In this document: piece after piece, positions 1 through 7,967 of the stretch
Layout of the letters: every line of letters begins with the position of its first letter
Position numbering within the stretch: position 1 is the first letter of the stretch
Origin: Mesobacillus persicus
GTDB lineage: Bacteria; Bacillota; Bacilli; Bacillales; Cytobacillaceae
DNA length: 64,000 nt
Assembly: GCF_900109925.1 (NCBI RefSeq)
Contig: NZ_FOBW01000009.1
Span: 62,001 to 126,000, forward strand
Direction: 5' to 3'
The notes under the pieces: generated by a model
Told to the model about the DNA's origin: nothing
Seen by the model: the letters and a program-made list of their open reading frames with translations, nothing else
The model's database searches: none
Translations under genes and position numbers: made by a program

Positions 1-305
1 GGAGTCAGGAATACGCGAATTTAAAAAAGTTGTATGATGATGTGAACCAGGATGATTCCGCAAGAACAATGTTTGAAAACTTCCGCAACATCCAAATGCA
101 GCTTCAGCAAAAGCAAATGATGGGTGAGGAGATTTCTCAAGAGGAAGTTGAACAAGCTCAAAAGACGGTTGCAATTGTTCAGCAACACGAGAAAATTTCG
201 CAATTAATGCAAGCTGAACAACAAATGAGCACGGTCATCACAGAAATCAACAAAATTATTATGAAGCCTCTTGAAGATTTATATGGTGTACAAGAAAATC
301 AATAA
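1..305 (+). CDS. yheA: YheA, YlbF/YmcA-family protein (5' end cut off by window edge)
   Basis: The reading frame is open from base 3, before the first possible start (TTG at 30), and ends at TAA 303-305, so about 100 codons of the 3' part are visible. The Gln/Glu-rich helical sequence (KTVAIVQQHEKISQLM, then INKIIMKPLEDLYG) matches the Com_YlbF domain family as remembered from B. subtilis YheA (about 117 residues), so only about 15-20 N-terminal residues should be missing. Paralogues YlbF and YmcA form a complex that affects competence, sporulation and RNA processing. YheA itself has no firm function. A terminator follows directly. The TTG at 30 aligns with an internal Leu and is unlikely to be the start. 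Confidence 0.85.
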   Translation, partial: SQEYANLKKLYDDVNQDDSARTMFENFRNIQMQLQQKQMMGEEISQEEVEQAQKTVAIVQQHEKISQLMQAEQQMSTVITEINKIIMKPLEDLYGVQENQ

Positions 306-313
306 GCAACTTG

Positions 314-344
314 CTCCCGGAAACTAGATTCGGGAGTTTTTTTG
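314..344 (+). terminator. Rho-independent terminator after yheA
   Basis: A perfect CTCCCG/CGGGAG stem (314-319 with 331-336) is followed by a run of seven T. Confidence 0.85.
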
Positions 345-423
345 TTTTGTTTGGGTTTTAAGTATATTTTTAATTACATACCGTGATTGAAGCGGAGACT
401 AATTGAATAATTTAACATAGAAA

Positions 424-462
424 GGCTCTATGTGCCCGTGGTGGATGAAAATTCGTTCGGAC
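424..462 (+). repeat. Dispersed 39-bp motif, copy 1 (upstream of yhaX)
   Basis: The first 14 bases (GGCTCTATGTGCCC) are identical to a minus-strand copy at 46307-46345. The next 25 bases match at 17 positions, so 31 of 39 bases agree, and most differences are transitions. Here the motif overlaps a six-base-pair hairpin (ACATAG at 415-420 with CTATGT at 427-432). The rest of the 345-565 gap holds no gene; a GGGGG ribosome site precedes yhaX. Confidence 0.55.
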
Positions 463-565
463 CTTTAACACAGCGTTTTTATAAAATACGTTATGTTCTA
501 ATTTGTCCTTTCATTTCATAAAAATCAGTGAAGACATGAACATCACAGAAATGGGGGCATAATTT

Positions 566-1435
566 ATGATTTATCGTCTTTTAGCCTTAAATGTGGATGG
601 AACGATTCTCCAACCAAATGGAAGAATTCATAAATCAACGAAAGAAGCAATTGCCTATGTTCAACAAAAAGGCATCTATGTCACACTTGTCACTTCAAGA
701 AGTTTCCCTGCTGCTAAAAAAATTGCAAAAGCACTTAAAATAAATTCACACCTTGTTACTCATCAGGGAGCCTATATTGCCTCTGAACAGGGAAATCCAA
801 TTGTACAGAAGAATATTCCTGAAGAGATTACTTATGAAATTATTCGATTCCTAGAAGGATTTCCATGCCAAATTCGAATTGTCCAGGATGAGTTTTCCCT
901 GGCGAATAAATACAAATTAAATCATAACTTGTTAGCTAAAACAGTATTTACTACAGGGGATCCAATGTTCTATTCTCAGCAATTCGTTGATTCAATTAGT
1001 GATACATTAAGTGATGATCCGATAAAAGCGCCTAAAATTGAGGTGTATTTTGAATATGAGGAAGACTTAAAGGATGCGCAAGAAGCTCTTTCCTCTATTT
1101 ATACAGAGACCAACATGACAAAATTAAATGATTTCCGATTAGATATCTTGCCACATGGTGTTTCTAAACTAAATGGCCTAGTTGCCCTAGGAGATCATCT
1201 AGGGATTGCGTTAAAGGAAATGGTTGCAATCGGTGATGGTATGGACGATATGGATATAATTAAAGCGGCAGGATTAGGGGTCGCCATGGGGAATTCCTCA
1301 AATGAACTAAAAAAAGCCTCAGACTGGGTAACGAGGTCGAATAATCAACATGGTGTAGCCTATATGGTTAAGGAACACTTCCGTAAGCAACAACCAATTG
1401 AGTTTTTACGGAAAATGAACATTATAAAGAAGTGA
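566..1435 (+). CDS. yhaX: YhaX, Cof-type HAD-IIB family protein with altered catalytic motif
   Basis: This 289-residue protein has the length and fold signature of Cof-type HAD phosphatases. It has an N-terminal motif at residues 8-13, Thr/Ser motif II (VTSR) near 49, and a C-terminal GDGMDDMD motif that normally binds Mg2+. HAD phosphatases start with DxDGT, whose first Asp is the phospho-acceptor. Here the sequence is LNVDGT, so Asn9 replaces the nucleophile while Asp11 is kept. The B. subtilis orthologue, as I recall it, also has Asn here, so the change is probably ancestral and the protein may bind rather than hydrolyse substrate. ATG follows a GGGGG ribosome site. A strong terminator makes this a single-gene unit. 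B. subtilis yhaX is a sporulation gene. Confidence 0.88.
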   Translation: MIYRLLALNVDGTILQPNGRIHKSTKEAIAYVQQKGIYVTLVTSRSFPAAKKIAKALKINSHLVTHQGAYIASEQGNPIVQKNIPEEITYEIIRFLEGFPCQIRIVQDEFSLANKYKLNHNLLAKTVFTTGDPMFYSQQFVDSISDTLSDDPIKAPKIEVYFEYEEDLKDAQEALSSIYTETNMTKLNDFRLDILPHGVSKLNGLVALGDHLGIALKEMVAIGDGMDDMDIIKAAGLGVAMGNSSNELKKASDWVTRSNNQHGVAYMVKEHFRKQQPIEFLRKMNIIKK

Positions 1436-1442
1436 TGACGAA

Positions 1443-1476
1443 AAGAGCCTGCTAACATTTAGCAGGCTCTTCTCTT
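1443..1476 (+). terminator. Terminator after yhaX
   Basis: AAGAGCCTGCT pairs perfectly with AGCAGGCTCTT across a seven-base loop, followed by a T/C-rich tract. Confidence 0.85.
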
Positions 1477-1536
1477 ATTGACCTTACTTAGGGGAACCAG
1501 TAAACTAAAGAAAGCAAATTTGGAAAGGTGATTGTA

Positions 1537-3051
1537 TTGTACATTCATATAAAAGGTTTAACTGATGAACGGTTCCATCGGCCTCTACAGTTGATTGCAA
1601 ACTTGTTTTCTGAGGAGCCAGAAATTCTATTTTCTGAATCAAATCAAAAAGTCGATGCTACGCTTATTTTTGATTTAGAAACGGCATCATCAGTTAAGGC
1701 TAATCTTCAATTGATAGATGAAAATGGAGAACGTTTTTCAGCCTCATATGAGAGGCAAATACCCAATACGCTAACAGAAAAAGAAAGTTTTCGTCTGATA
1801 AAAAATACAGTGTCCCATGCTTACTTATCTATCCTTCAAGATTGGACTGGAATGGTCCAAAACTGGGGATTCTTGACAGGGGTTCGTCCGACTAAGCTTC
1901 TTCATAAAAAACTACATGAGGGAACAAATCGAGAAACGGCCCATCGTGAATTGGCTGAAGAATATATGATTACACCAGAAAAAATTAATCTGATGCAACA
2001 TATTGTTGATCGGCAACTCACTGTCATCCCTGACTTATATGACTTGAGAAAAGAAGTAAGCATTTATATCGGAATTCCATTCTGTCCGACGAAATGTGCC
2101 TATTGTACCTTCCCAGCCTACGCAATAAATGGGCGACAAGGCTCAGTCAACAGCTTTCTCGGCGGTCTTCATTATGAGATGAGAGAAATTGGTCAATGGT
2201 TAAAAGACCAGGGGATCAACATTACGACTGTATACTATGGAGGTGGGACTCCAACATCCATCACGGCAGAAGAAATGGACATGCTTTATGAAGAGATGTA
2301 CACTTCATTCCCTAATGTTAAGGATATCCGTGAAATTACGGTTGAAGCAGGACGGCCTGATACGATTACACCAGAAAAGCTAGATGTCTTAAACAAATGG
2401 AATATTGATCGTATCTCAATCAATCCACAATCGTATATTCAAGAAACTCTTAAGGCAATCGGGCGTCACCATACAGTTGAAGAGACAATTGAGAAATATA
2501 AGTTAGCCAAAGAAATGGGTATGAACAATATAAATATGGATTTGATTATTGGCCTTCCTGGAGAGGGGACAAAAGAATTCACCCATACACTTAGCGAGAC
2601 AGAAAAGCTGATGCCAGAGTCATTGACTGTTCATACACTATCCTTTAAACGTGCATCTGAAATGACGAAAAACAAAGAGAAATACAAAGTTGCCGGCAGG
2701 GATGAGATAGAAGCAATGATGGGACTAGCCGAGGAATGGACAGAAGCTAACGGATATGTTCCATACTACCTTTACAGACAAAAGAATATTCTTGGTAATC
2801 TCGAAAATGTAGGCTACTCGGTCCCAGGTCAGGAAAGTCTTTATAATATTATCATTATGGAAGAGCAGCAAACCATCATTGGTCTCGGGTGCGGAGCAGC
2901 TAGTAAGTTCATTCATCCTGTTACAGGAAAGATTACTCAGTTCGCTAATCCGAAAGACCCGAAAACTTATAATGAAAGCTTTACCGAATACACCAAACAA
3001 AAGATTGAGATATTAAATGAATTATTCCAAAAAGAAAGCCCTCCACTATAA
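1537..3051 (+). CDS. hemZ: HemZ, oxygen-independent coproporphyrinogen III oxidase-like radical SAM protein
   Basis: This is a radical SAM enzyme of the HemN/HemZ group. The CPTKCAYC motif supplies three [4Fe-4S] cysteines (about C183, C187, C190) in CX3CX2C spacing. It is followed by YYGGGTPTS and a HemN-like GLPGEG segment. The C-terminal part (YYLYRQKNILGNLENVGY) is near-identical to remembered B. subtilis HemZ, which is implicated in anaerobic haem synthesis. I place the start at TTG 1537, because AAAGGTG (1524-1530) sits six bases upstream; the GTG at 1528 lies inside that ribosome site. The protein is then 504 residues. The stop codon lies in the loop of the terminator. No hemY follows hemEH further along, so this gene may matter more for haem synthesis here. 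Confidence 0.93.
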   Translation: MYIHIKGLTDERFHRPLQLIANLFSEEPEILFSESNQKVDATLIFDLETASSVKANLQLIDENGERFSASYERQIPNTLTEKESFRLIKNTVSHAYLSILQDWTGMVQNWGFLTGVRPTKLLHKKLHEGTNRETAHRELAEEYMITPEKINLMQHIVDRQLTVIPDLYDLRKEVSIYIGIPFCPTKCAYCTFPAYAINGRQGSVNSFLGGLHYEMREIGQWLKDQGINITTVYYGGGTPTSITAEEMDMLYEEMYTSFPNVKDIREITVEAGRPDTITPEKLDVLNKWNIDRISINPQSYIQETLKAIGRHHTVEETIEKYKLAKEMGMNNINMDLIIGLPGEGTKEFTHTLSETEKLMPESLTVHTLSFKRASEMTKNKEKYKVAGRDEIEAMMGLAEEWTEANGYVPYYLYRQKNILGNLENVGYSVPGQESLYNIIIMEEQQTIIGLGCGAASKFIHPVTGKITQFANPKDPKTYNESFTEYTKQKIEILNELFQKESPPL

Positions 3052-3068
3052 TTAGGAGGGCTTTCTTC
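3034..3068 (+). terminator. Terminator overlapping the hemZ stop
   Basis: GAAAGCCCTCC (3034-3044) pairs with GGAGGGCTTTC (3055-3065). The hemZ TAA (3049-3051) is in the loop, so termination is embedded in the end of the gene. Confidence 0.85.
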
Positions 3069-3209
3069 GCTTCTTAGTGCAGGTTGCTTGGTTACTATGT
3101 ATCATTGAAATAGCCTGAACCATAATAAGTGCATAAAAATTCTGATAAATGGTTTTTAAAAAGGTCTTTTCCATTTATAATGTAGATGAAGCCAAAGGGG
3201 GGATTACGT

Positions 3210-4013
3210 TTGACAACCGATTTTAATCTTGATTTTAAAACGGACACAGTAAAGGTCAACATAGAAGGAAGAGTAGCTACGGTCGAATTAAATAGGCCTG
3301 AATCAATGAATGCATTAGACTTGGAAATGATTAGAGGTCTAGCTTGGAATTTAAAGGAATTATGTAATTCAGATGACGTTGAAATTGTCGTTTTGAAGGG
3401 GTCAGGACGAGCATTTTCCGCTGGAGGAGACATTAAGACGATGCTTGCGGAGGGGAATGAAAGCGATTTCCTTGGGATTATGGATAGTATTAGTGAGCTG
3501 ATTATCACGCTGTATAGTATGCCTAAGGTAACAATCAGCGCCATTACAGGTGCCGCGGCAGGACTAGGGTTCAGTCTGGCATTGGCAACAGACTATATCA
3601 TAGCTGATCCAGCTAGTAAGCTAGCAATGAACTTTATTGGAATTGGCTTAATCCCTGATGGGGGTGGCCATTTCTTCATGAAAACAAGGGTTGGTGAGAC
3701 AAAGGCTAAGCATTTAATTTGGGAAGGGAAGCCGATGTCAGCAGCTCAGGCACTTGAGCTTGGACTGATTGACGAGGTTGCACAGAATAATCTTAATGAA
3801 AGTATAGATAACAAAGTAAAAGAATGGGAACAAAAACCGCTACAAGCAATGATTAAAACAAAGAAAATCTATGCAGAAGAAAACCGTGTGTCCTTGTTAA
3901 AATTCCTTGAACTTGAAAAAATTGCCCAAACCAAAATGAGACAGACAGAAGACCATAAAGAGGGCATTCAAGCCTTTCTTGAGAAAAGAAAGCCTAATTT
4001 TATTGGGAAATAA
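3210..4013 (+). CDS. yhaR: YhaR, enoyl-CoA hydratase/isomerase family protein
   Basis: The crotonase fold is clear: VATVELNRPESMNAL (residues 22-36), the oxyanion segment GRAFSAGGDI (66-75), and GIGLIPDGGG (144-153). Canonical hydratases use two Glu. At the matching positions this protein has Ser122 and Phe142 but keeps Asp150 in the IPDGGG motif. That resembles PaaG-type isomerases rather than hydratases, so hydration of a fatty enoyl-CoA is doubtful. TTG 3210 is the likely start, because AAAGGGGGGA lies about six bases upstream and an ATG at 3186 lies before the ribosome site. The product is 267 residues, normal for the family. It stands alone between two terminators. Confidence 0.88.
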   Translation: MTTDFNLDFKTDTVKVNIEGRVATVELNRPESMNALDLEMIRGLAWNLKELCNSDDVEIVVLKGSGRAFSAGGDIKTMLAEGNESDFLGIMDSISELIITLYSMPKVTISAITGAAAGLGFSLALATDYIIADPASKLAMNFIGIGLIPDGGGHFFMKTRVGETKAKHLIWEGKPMSAAQALELGLIDEVAQNNLNESIDNKVKEWEQKPLQAMIKTKKIYAEENRVSLLKFLELEKIAQTKMRQTEDHKEGIQAFLEKRKPNFIGK

Positions 4014-4034
4014 GGTATAGTCCATACAACAAGG

Positions 4035-4067
4035 AAAAGCAAAGAGTAGCGACTCTTTGCTTTTTTC
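4035..4067 (+). terminator. Terminator after yhaR
   Basis: AAAAGCAAAGAGT pairs with ACTCTTTGCTTTT around a four-base AGCG loop, followed by T residues. Confidence 0.85.
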
Positions 4068-4106
4068 ATGTACGCATTCCAAATGCGTAGACAATCCAAC
4101 TCTGTT

Positions 4107-4292
4107 TTAAGGGTGGAAAAGGATCAATTTGCCTTGAGGAGAAATGCAACGATAGGTGTTATCTTGTAGGTTTTTTTCTGAAAGGATTTTCTCACCCATT
4201 GTTTTCGCTTCTTCCTCACTGCCAGCTTGGAAGGACTCATCTAATAATTTCTCTCCATCAGGTTTAAACGCTGTTAGTTTATACGTTTCCAT
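4107..4292 (-). CDS. yhzD: YhzD-like small protein
   Basis: The 61-residue basic/acidic protein begins METYKLTAFKPDGEKLLDE and matches the YhzD family of Bacillaceae, of unknown function. A good AAAGGGGAT ribosome site lies upstream on the minus strand. It is read divergently from yhaQ, with about 140 bases between them for both promoters. There are no cysteines, membrane segments or catalytic motifs to suggest a role. Confidence 0.8.
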   Translation of the reverse strand: METYKLTAFKPDGEKLLDESFQAGSEEEAKTMGEKILSEKNLQDNTYRCISPQGKLILFHP

Positions 4293-4430
4293 ATTGAATC
4301 CCCTTTATAAGTAGTAGTTTGTTAGTGTTATTTTTACATAATTTTTAAAAAAGTGCAAAGATAAAAAAACTGTTAAATGGAACTTTTTTCCGTGATAATC
4401 GTAATAGATGACGAAAAGGAGGAGAAACAT

Positions 4431-5330
4431 ATGGCACTTCAATTAGAAAAGGTAACAAAGAAATTCGGGAAATTTACAGCCGTAGATCATCTTTCACTCG
4501 CCATACCAGAAGGGGAAATCTTCGGTTTTTTAGGAGCGAATGGAGCGGGAAAGACAACGACTTTCAGAATGATCCTCGGGTTACTAGACCCTACCGAAGG
4601 CCGAATTACTCTTGATGGAAAAAGAGTCGATTATTCTACTAGTCCGATTATCGGATATTTACCTGAAGAGAGGGGGTTGTATCCTAAATTAAAGGTGAAG
4701 GACCAGATTGTCTATCTAGCTAGATTAAGAGGGATGAAAAAGCAAGATGCACTAAAAGAACTTGATTATTGGCTAGAGCGGTTCAAAGTACCAGAGTATC
4801 TAGATAAAAAAGTAGAAGAGCTGTCAAAAGGAAATCAGCAAAAAATTCAATTTCTAGCGGCTGTTATTCATCGGCCAAAGCTTTTGATTCTCGATGAGCC
4901 ATTTAGTGGTCTCGACCCTGTAAACGTTGAGCTGTTAAAGAAGGCTGTTCTTGATCTAAAGGAAGCAGGAACTACGATTGTCTTTTCTAGTCATAGGATG
5001 GAGCATGTGGAGGAAATGTGCGAACATCTATGCATTATGCAAAATGGCAAACCAGTCGTACATGGATCATTGAAGGATATTAAACGATCATTTGGGAAAA
5101 AGAATTTGGTGATTCATGCTGATTTTGACCTACGTTTTCTTCAAGAATATCGCGGGGTAACAAAATCGAAGCAGACACCTGAGGGAATACACTTGCAGAT
5201 TACAGGAGAGGAAATTGCGGGAAATATCCTACAGGACATTGTTGGAAAAGGTTTTATTCGGAAATTTGTCCTTGAAGAACCTTCTCTAAACGATATCTTT
5301 ATTGAAAAGGCGGGTGCTTCTTATGAATAA
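4431..5330 (+). CDS. yhaQ: YhaQ, ABC transporter ATP-binding protein (NatA-like)
   Basis: This 299-residue ATPase has Walker A GANGAGKT (residues 35-42), an LSKGNQQK signature near 131 and Walker B LLILDEP near 152. The signature has K-G-N in place of the common S-G-G, as in NatA-type drug/sodium exporters. The C-terminal 80 residues form the extra domain typical of these exporters. An AAAAGGAGGAG ribosome site fixes the start at ATG 4431; an in-frame ATG at 4377 has none. The gene overlaps yhaP by eight bases, so the two are translationally coupled and form one exporter. The exported substrate cannot be read from sequence. Confidence 0.9.
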   Translation: MALQLEKVTKKFGKFTAVDHLSLAIPEGEIFGFLGANGAGKTTTFRMILGLLDPTEGRITLDGKRVDYSTSPIIGYLPEERGLYPKLKVKDQIVYLARLRGMKKQDALKELDYWLERFKVPEYLDKKVEELSKGNQQKIQFLAAVIHRPKLLILDEPFSGLDPVNVELLKKAVLDLKEAGTTIVFSSHRMEHVEEMCEHLCIMQNGKPVVHGSLKDIKRSFGKKNLVIHADFDLRFLQEYRGVTKSKQTPEGIHLQITGEEIAGNILQDIVGKGFIRKFVLEEPSLNDIFIEKAGASYE

Positions 5331-6573
5331 TTTCTTTATCATCTTATTTCATACATATCTTTCAAAATTAAAGACGAAGTCCTTCTTAGTAACCACCATA
5401 CTAACCGCGGTCATTCTTATTACCTTGACTAATATCCCAAGGATTATTGAGTTCTTTGAAAGAGATGGGGATGTTGAGAAGGTAGCCGTTATTGATACTA
5501 GTGGTCAGCTTTTTCAACCATTAGAGGAACAGGTGAAAATAACTGACCAAGACTTTGAACTCATCCTTGTTTCAGAAAGTATTAAAGCTGTTGAGAATAA
5601 GGTGGAGGAAGGAGAATATACCGGAGTCCTTCAGTTAACGATGACTTCGGAACAATTACCCGCTGCCAATTATAAGTCAATGAGCATGGCTGATTCGGTC
5701 GTAGTTACAGAGCTACAAACGGCCCTTCAGCAGATCAAAACTGTGATGGCTTCGTCACAGTTAAACCTGACTCAGGAACAACTGGCTCAATTGTATGAAC
5801 CAGTACCTTTTGAAAGATTGGCGTTAGAGGAAGATGCGAAAACAGAGGAAGAATTAAACCAAGCAAGAGGTCTTGTTTATGTTCTCCTCTTTATCATTTA
5901 TTTTGCTGTAATTATGTATGCAAGTATGATTGCGACAGAAGTGGCAACTGAAAAATCATCAAGAGTAATGGAAATACTTATCTCCAGTGTCTCGCCTGTC
6001 AAGCAAATGTTTGCGAAGATTATCGGGGTTGGCTTATTATCACTTACACAGCTAGCTGTGTTCTTAATTGTTGGATATATCTCGGTTAAACAAAACCTTG
6101 ATTCTATGGAGGGTGGATTTTTTGATTTCTTCGGATTTGGAAATGTCCCTGTTGCAACCATTGTTTATGGTGTAACCTTTTTTATCCTAGGTTATTTCTT
6201 ATATGCAACACTTGCGGCTTTCCTCGGTTCCCTAGTTAGTAGAATTGAGGACGTTCAGCAAATGATTACTCCGATGACACTATTAGTCGTGGCAGGCTTT
6301 ATGATTGCGATGGTTGGGTTAAGTCAACCAGAAGCTGGATTTATAACCGTTACGTCTTTTATTCCATTTTTTACTCCAATGATCATGTTTCTAAGAGTCG
6401 GAATGCTGAATATCCCTTTATGGGAAATAAGCTTATCGATTGCCATCCTCGTTGGAACGATTACTATTCTTGCGATTTTCGGTGGCCGTGTATATAGAGG
6501 CGGCGTCTTAATGTATGGCAAATCAAATTCCTTTAAGGATATAAAAAAGGCATTACAATTAACAAAAAAGTAG
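5323..6573 (+). CDS. yhaP: YhaP, ABC transporter permease (NatB-like)
   Basis: The 416-residue membrane protein has one N-terminal transmembrane helix, an extracytoplasmic domain of about 150 residues, then five or six helices from about residue 185 onward. It carries the ATEKSSRVMEILISSVSP stretch typical of the ABC-2/NatB permease family. The start overlaps the end of yhaQ (ATG 5323 versus TAA 5328-5330), so coupled translation with its ATPase partner is expected. A terminator follows. By family it should export a small compound or ion; Na+ export is known for NatAB, but nothing here proves the substrate. Confidence 0.9.
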   Translation: MNNFFIILFHTYLSKLKTKSFLVTTILTAVILITLTNIPRIIEFFERDGDVEKVAVIDTSGQLFQPLEEQVKITDQDFELILVSESIKAVENKVEEGEYTGVLQLTMTSEQLPAANYKSMSMADSVVVTELQTALQQIKTVMASSQLNLTQEQLAQLYEPVPFERLALEEDAKTEEELNQARGLVYVLLFIIYFAVIMYASMIATEVATEKSSRVMEILISSVSPVKQMFAKIIGVGLLSLTQLAVFLIVGYISVKQNLDSMEGGFFDFFGFGNVPVATIVYGVTFFILGYFLYATLAAFLGSLVSRIEDVQQMITPMTLLVVAGFMIAMVGLSQPEAGFITVTSFIPFFTPMIMFLRVGMLNIPLWEISLSIAILVGTITILAIFGGRVYRGGVLMYGKSNSFKDIKKALQLTKK

Positions 6574-6585
6574 AAAATTTATTCA

Positions 6586-6620
6586 AAAAGAGTCAGGCTT
6601 TGGGGCCTGACTCTTTTCTG
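6586..6620 (+). terminator. Terminator after yhaQP
   Basis: AAAAGAGTCAGGC (6586-6598) pairs perfectly with GCCTGACTCTTTT (6605-6617). This rules out the in-frame start at 6600 for the next gene. Confidence 0.88.
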
Positions 6621-6722
6621 TGTTACTCGAAAGAAGCATCGCTATTTTTAAAATCCTATCAGAACGTGCATTCGTATTTGTGGAGTGGTAAAATAGAAAA
6701 AAAGGATAGGAAAGGATTCATA

Positions 6723-7961
6723 ATGAAAACCGTAAAATTTTTACACTGTGCAGATCTTCATTTGGATAGTCCAATGAGTGGGTTAAAATACCTGCCTGAA
6801 GGAATTTTTAATAGACTTCAAAAAAGCACATTTAAGGCATTATCTAAGATAACTGAATTAGCCCTGTTTCATGAGGTTGATTTTGTTGTGATATCAGGTG
6901 ATATCTTTGATGGAGAGGACCGTAGTCTTCGAGCACAGGCAGGGTTTCGCAAAGAGATGACAAGACTTCATGAAAAAGGGATCAATGTCTATGTGATTCA
7001 TGGAAATCATGATCATCTAGGTGGAACTTGGACACAACTAACCTGGCCGGAAAATGTCCATGTTTTTGGAGATAAAGTCGAAGTGAAACGATTTATTAAG
7101 CAGAATGGAACAGCTGTGCATTTATATGGGTTCAGTTATCCAGAAAGGCATGTTTCCGAACCCTGGATTAATAGATATGTTAAATCTAGCGGCGCTGATT
7201 TTCATATTGGTATGTTGCACGGCCATTTTGAAGGTTCGAGTGATCATGCTAAATATGCTCCTTTTCGTCTTACGGACTTGCTTCAAAAGCAATTTGATTA
7301 TTGGGCTCTTGGTCATATCCATAAACGGGAAGTATTAGCGACTGAGCCGCCTATCGTATACCCTGGCAATCCTCAAGGGAGAAACCGTAAGGAAACTGGT
7401 GTTAAGGGTTGTTATGTTGTTTCATTAACTGAACATAGCACACACCTGAATTTTCAAGAAACAAGTGATGTCGTGTGGATGGAGAGAACCTTGGATGGGT
7501 CGCTCGTCACTAATTTGGGGAGCTTATTTGATTTATGCCGTAAAGCAATTCATGATAGCCGCCTTGGAGGTAAGGGAGTTATCCTGAACCTTATAATCGC
7601 GAATCTCAAACAAACAGAAGAAGACCGCTATGATTCGGAGGCTCTTGAAGAGATAATGGATACCCTTCGGGAGGATGAAGGGGAGACGGAAGACTTTGTC
7701 TGGATACGTAACATAGAGGTTTCAGTAACCAATAGTTATAATCGCTCCCAATTAGCGATACAGGGCGAGTTTTTCAAAGAGCTTTTTACGTCTGTTGACC
7801 GATTTAAAACCTGGGAAGAAACGTTATCCCCATTATATAGTCATCATATTGCTAGAAAGCATCTTACTGAGCTAACGGAAGTGGAGAAAAAAGATATTCT
7901 AGAAGATGCAGAAAATAAATTACTCCAACTTCTTAGCGCCAAGAATGAGGGAGGGAGCTAG
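6723..7961 (+). CDS. yhaO: YhaO, SbcD-like metallophosphoesterase / DNA repair exonuclease
   Basis: The Mre11/SbcD-type phosphoesterase motifs are present in order: DLHLDS (D11, H13), GDIFDG (about 59), GNHDH (about 94) and GHIHKRE (about 197). The product is 412 residues. Start ATG 6723 follows AAAGGA; earlier in-frame codons lie in the preceding terminator. It is followed after six bases by yhaN, an SbcC-like ATPase, so the two likely form a nuclease-ATPase complex like SbcCD/Mre11-Rad50. No sbcDC pair follows addBA at 54.9 kb, where B. subtilis has one, so this pair could be the only such complex, if sbcDC is missing from the whole genome. Confidence 0.92.
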   Translation: MKTVKFLHCADLHLDSPMSGLKYLPEGIFNRLQKSTFKALSKITELALFHEVDFVVISGDIFDGEDRSLRAQAGFRKEMTRLHEKGINVYVIHGNHDHLGGTWTQLTWPENVHVFGDKVEVKRFIKQNGTAVHLYGFSYPERHVSEPWINRYVKSSGADFHIGMLHGHFEGSSDHAKYAPFRLTDLLQKQFDYWALGHIHKREVLATEPPIVYPGNPQGRNRKETGVKGCYVVSLTEHSTHLNFQETSDVVWMERTLDGSLVTNLGSLFDLCRKAIHDSRLGGKGVILNLIIANLKQTEEDRYDSEALEEIMDTLREDEGETEDFVWIRNIEVSVTNSYNRSQLAIQGEFFKELFTSVDRFKTWEETLSPLYSHHIARKHLTELTEVEKKDILEDAENKLLQLLSAKNEGGS

Positions 7962-7967
7962 CAGATT

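Noticed and set aside
6600-6722. In-frame N-terminal extension of yhaO from 6600
   Set aside because: It begins inside the yhaQP terminator hairpin and has no ribosome site; AAAGGA before ATG 6723 and the family N-terminus (KFLHCADLHLDS) fix the start.
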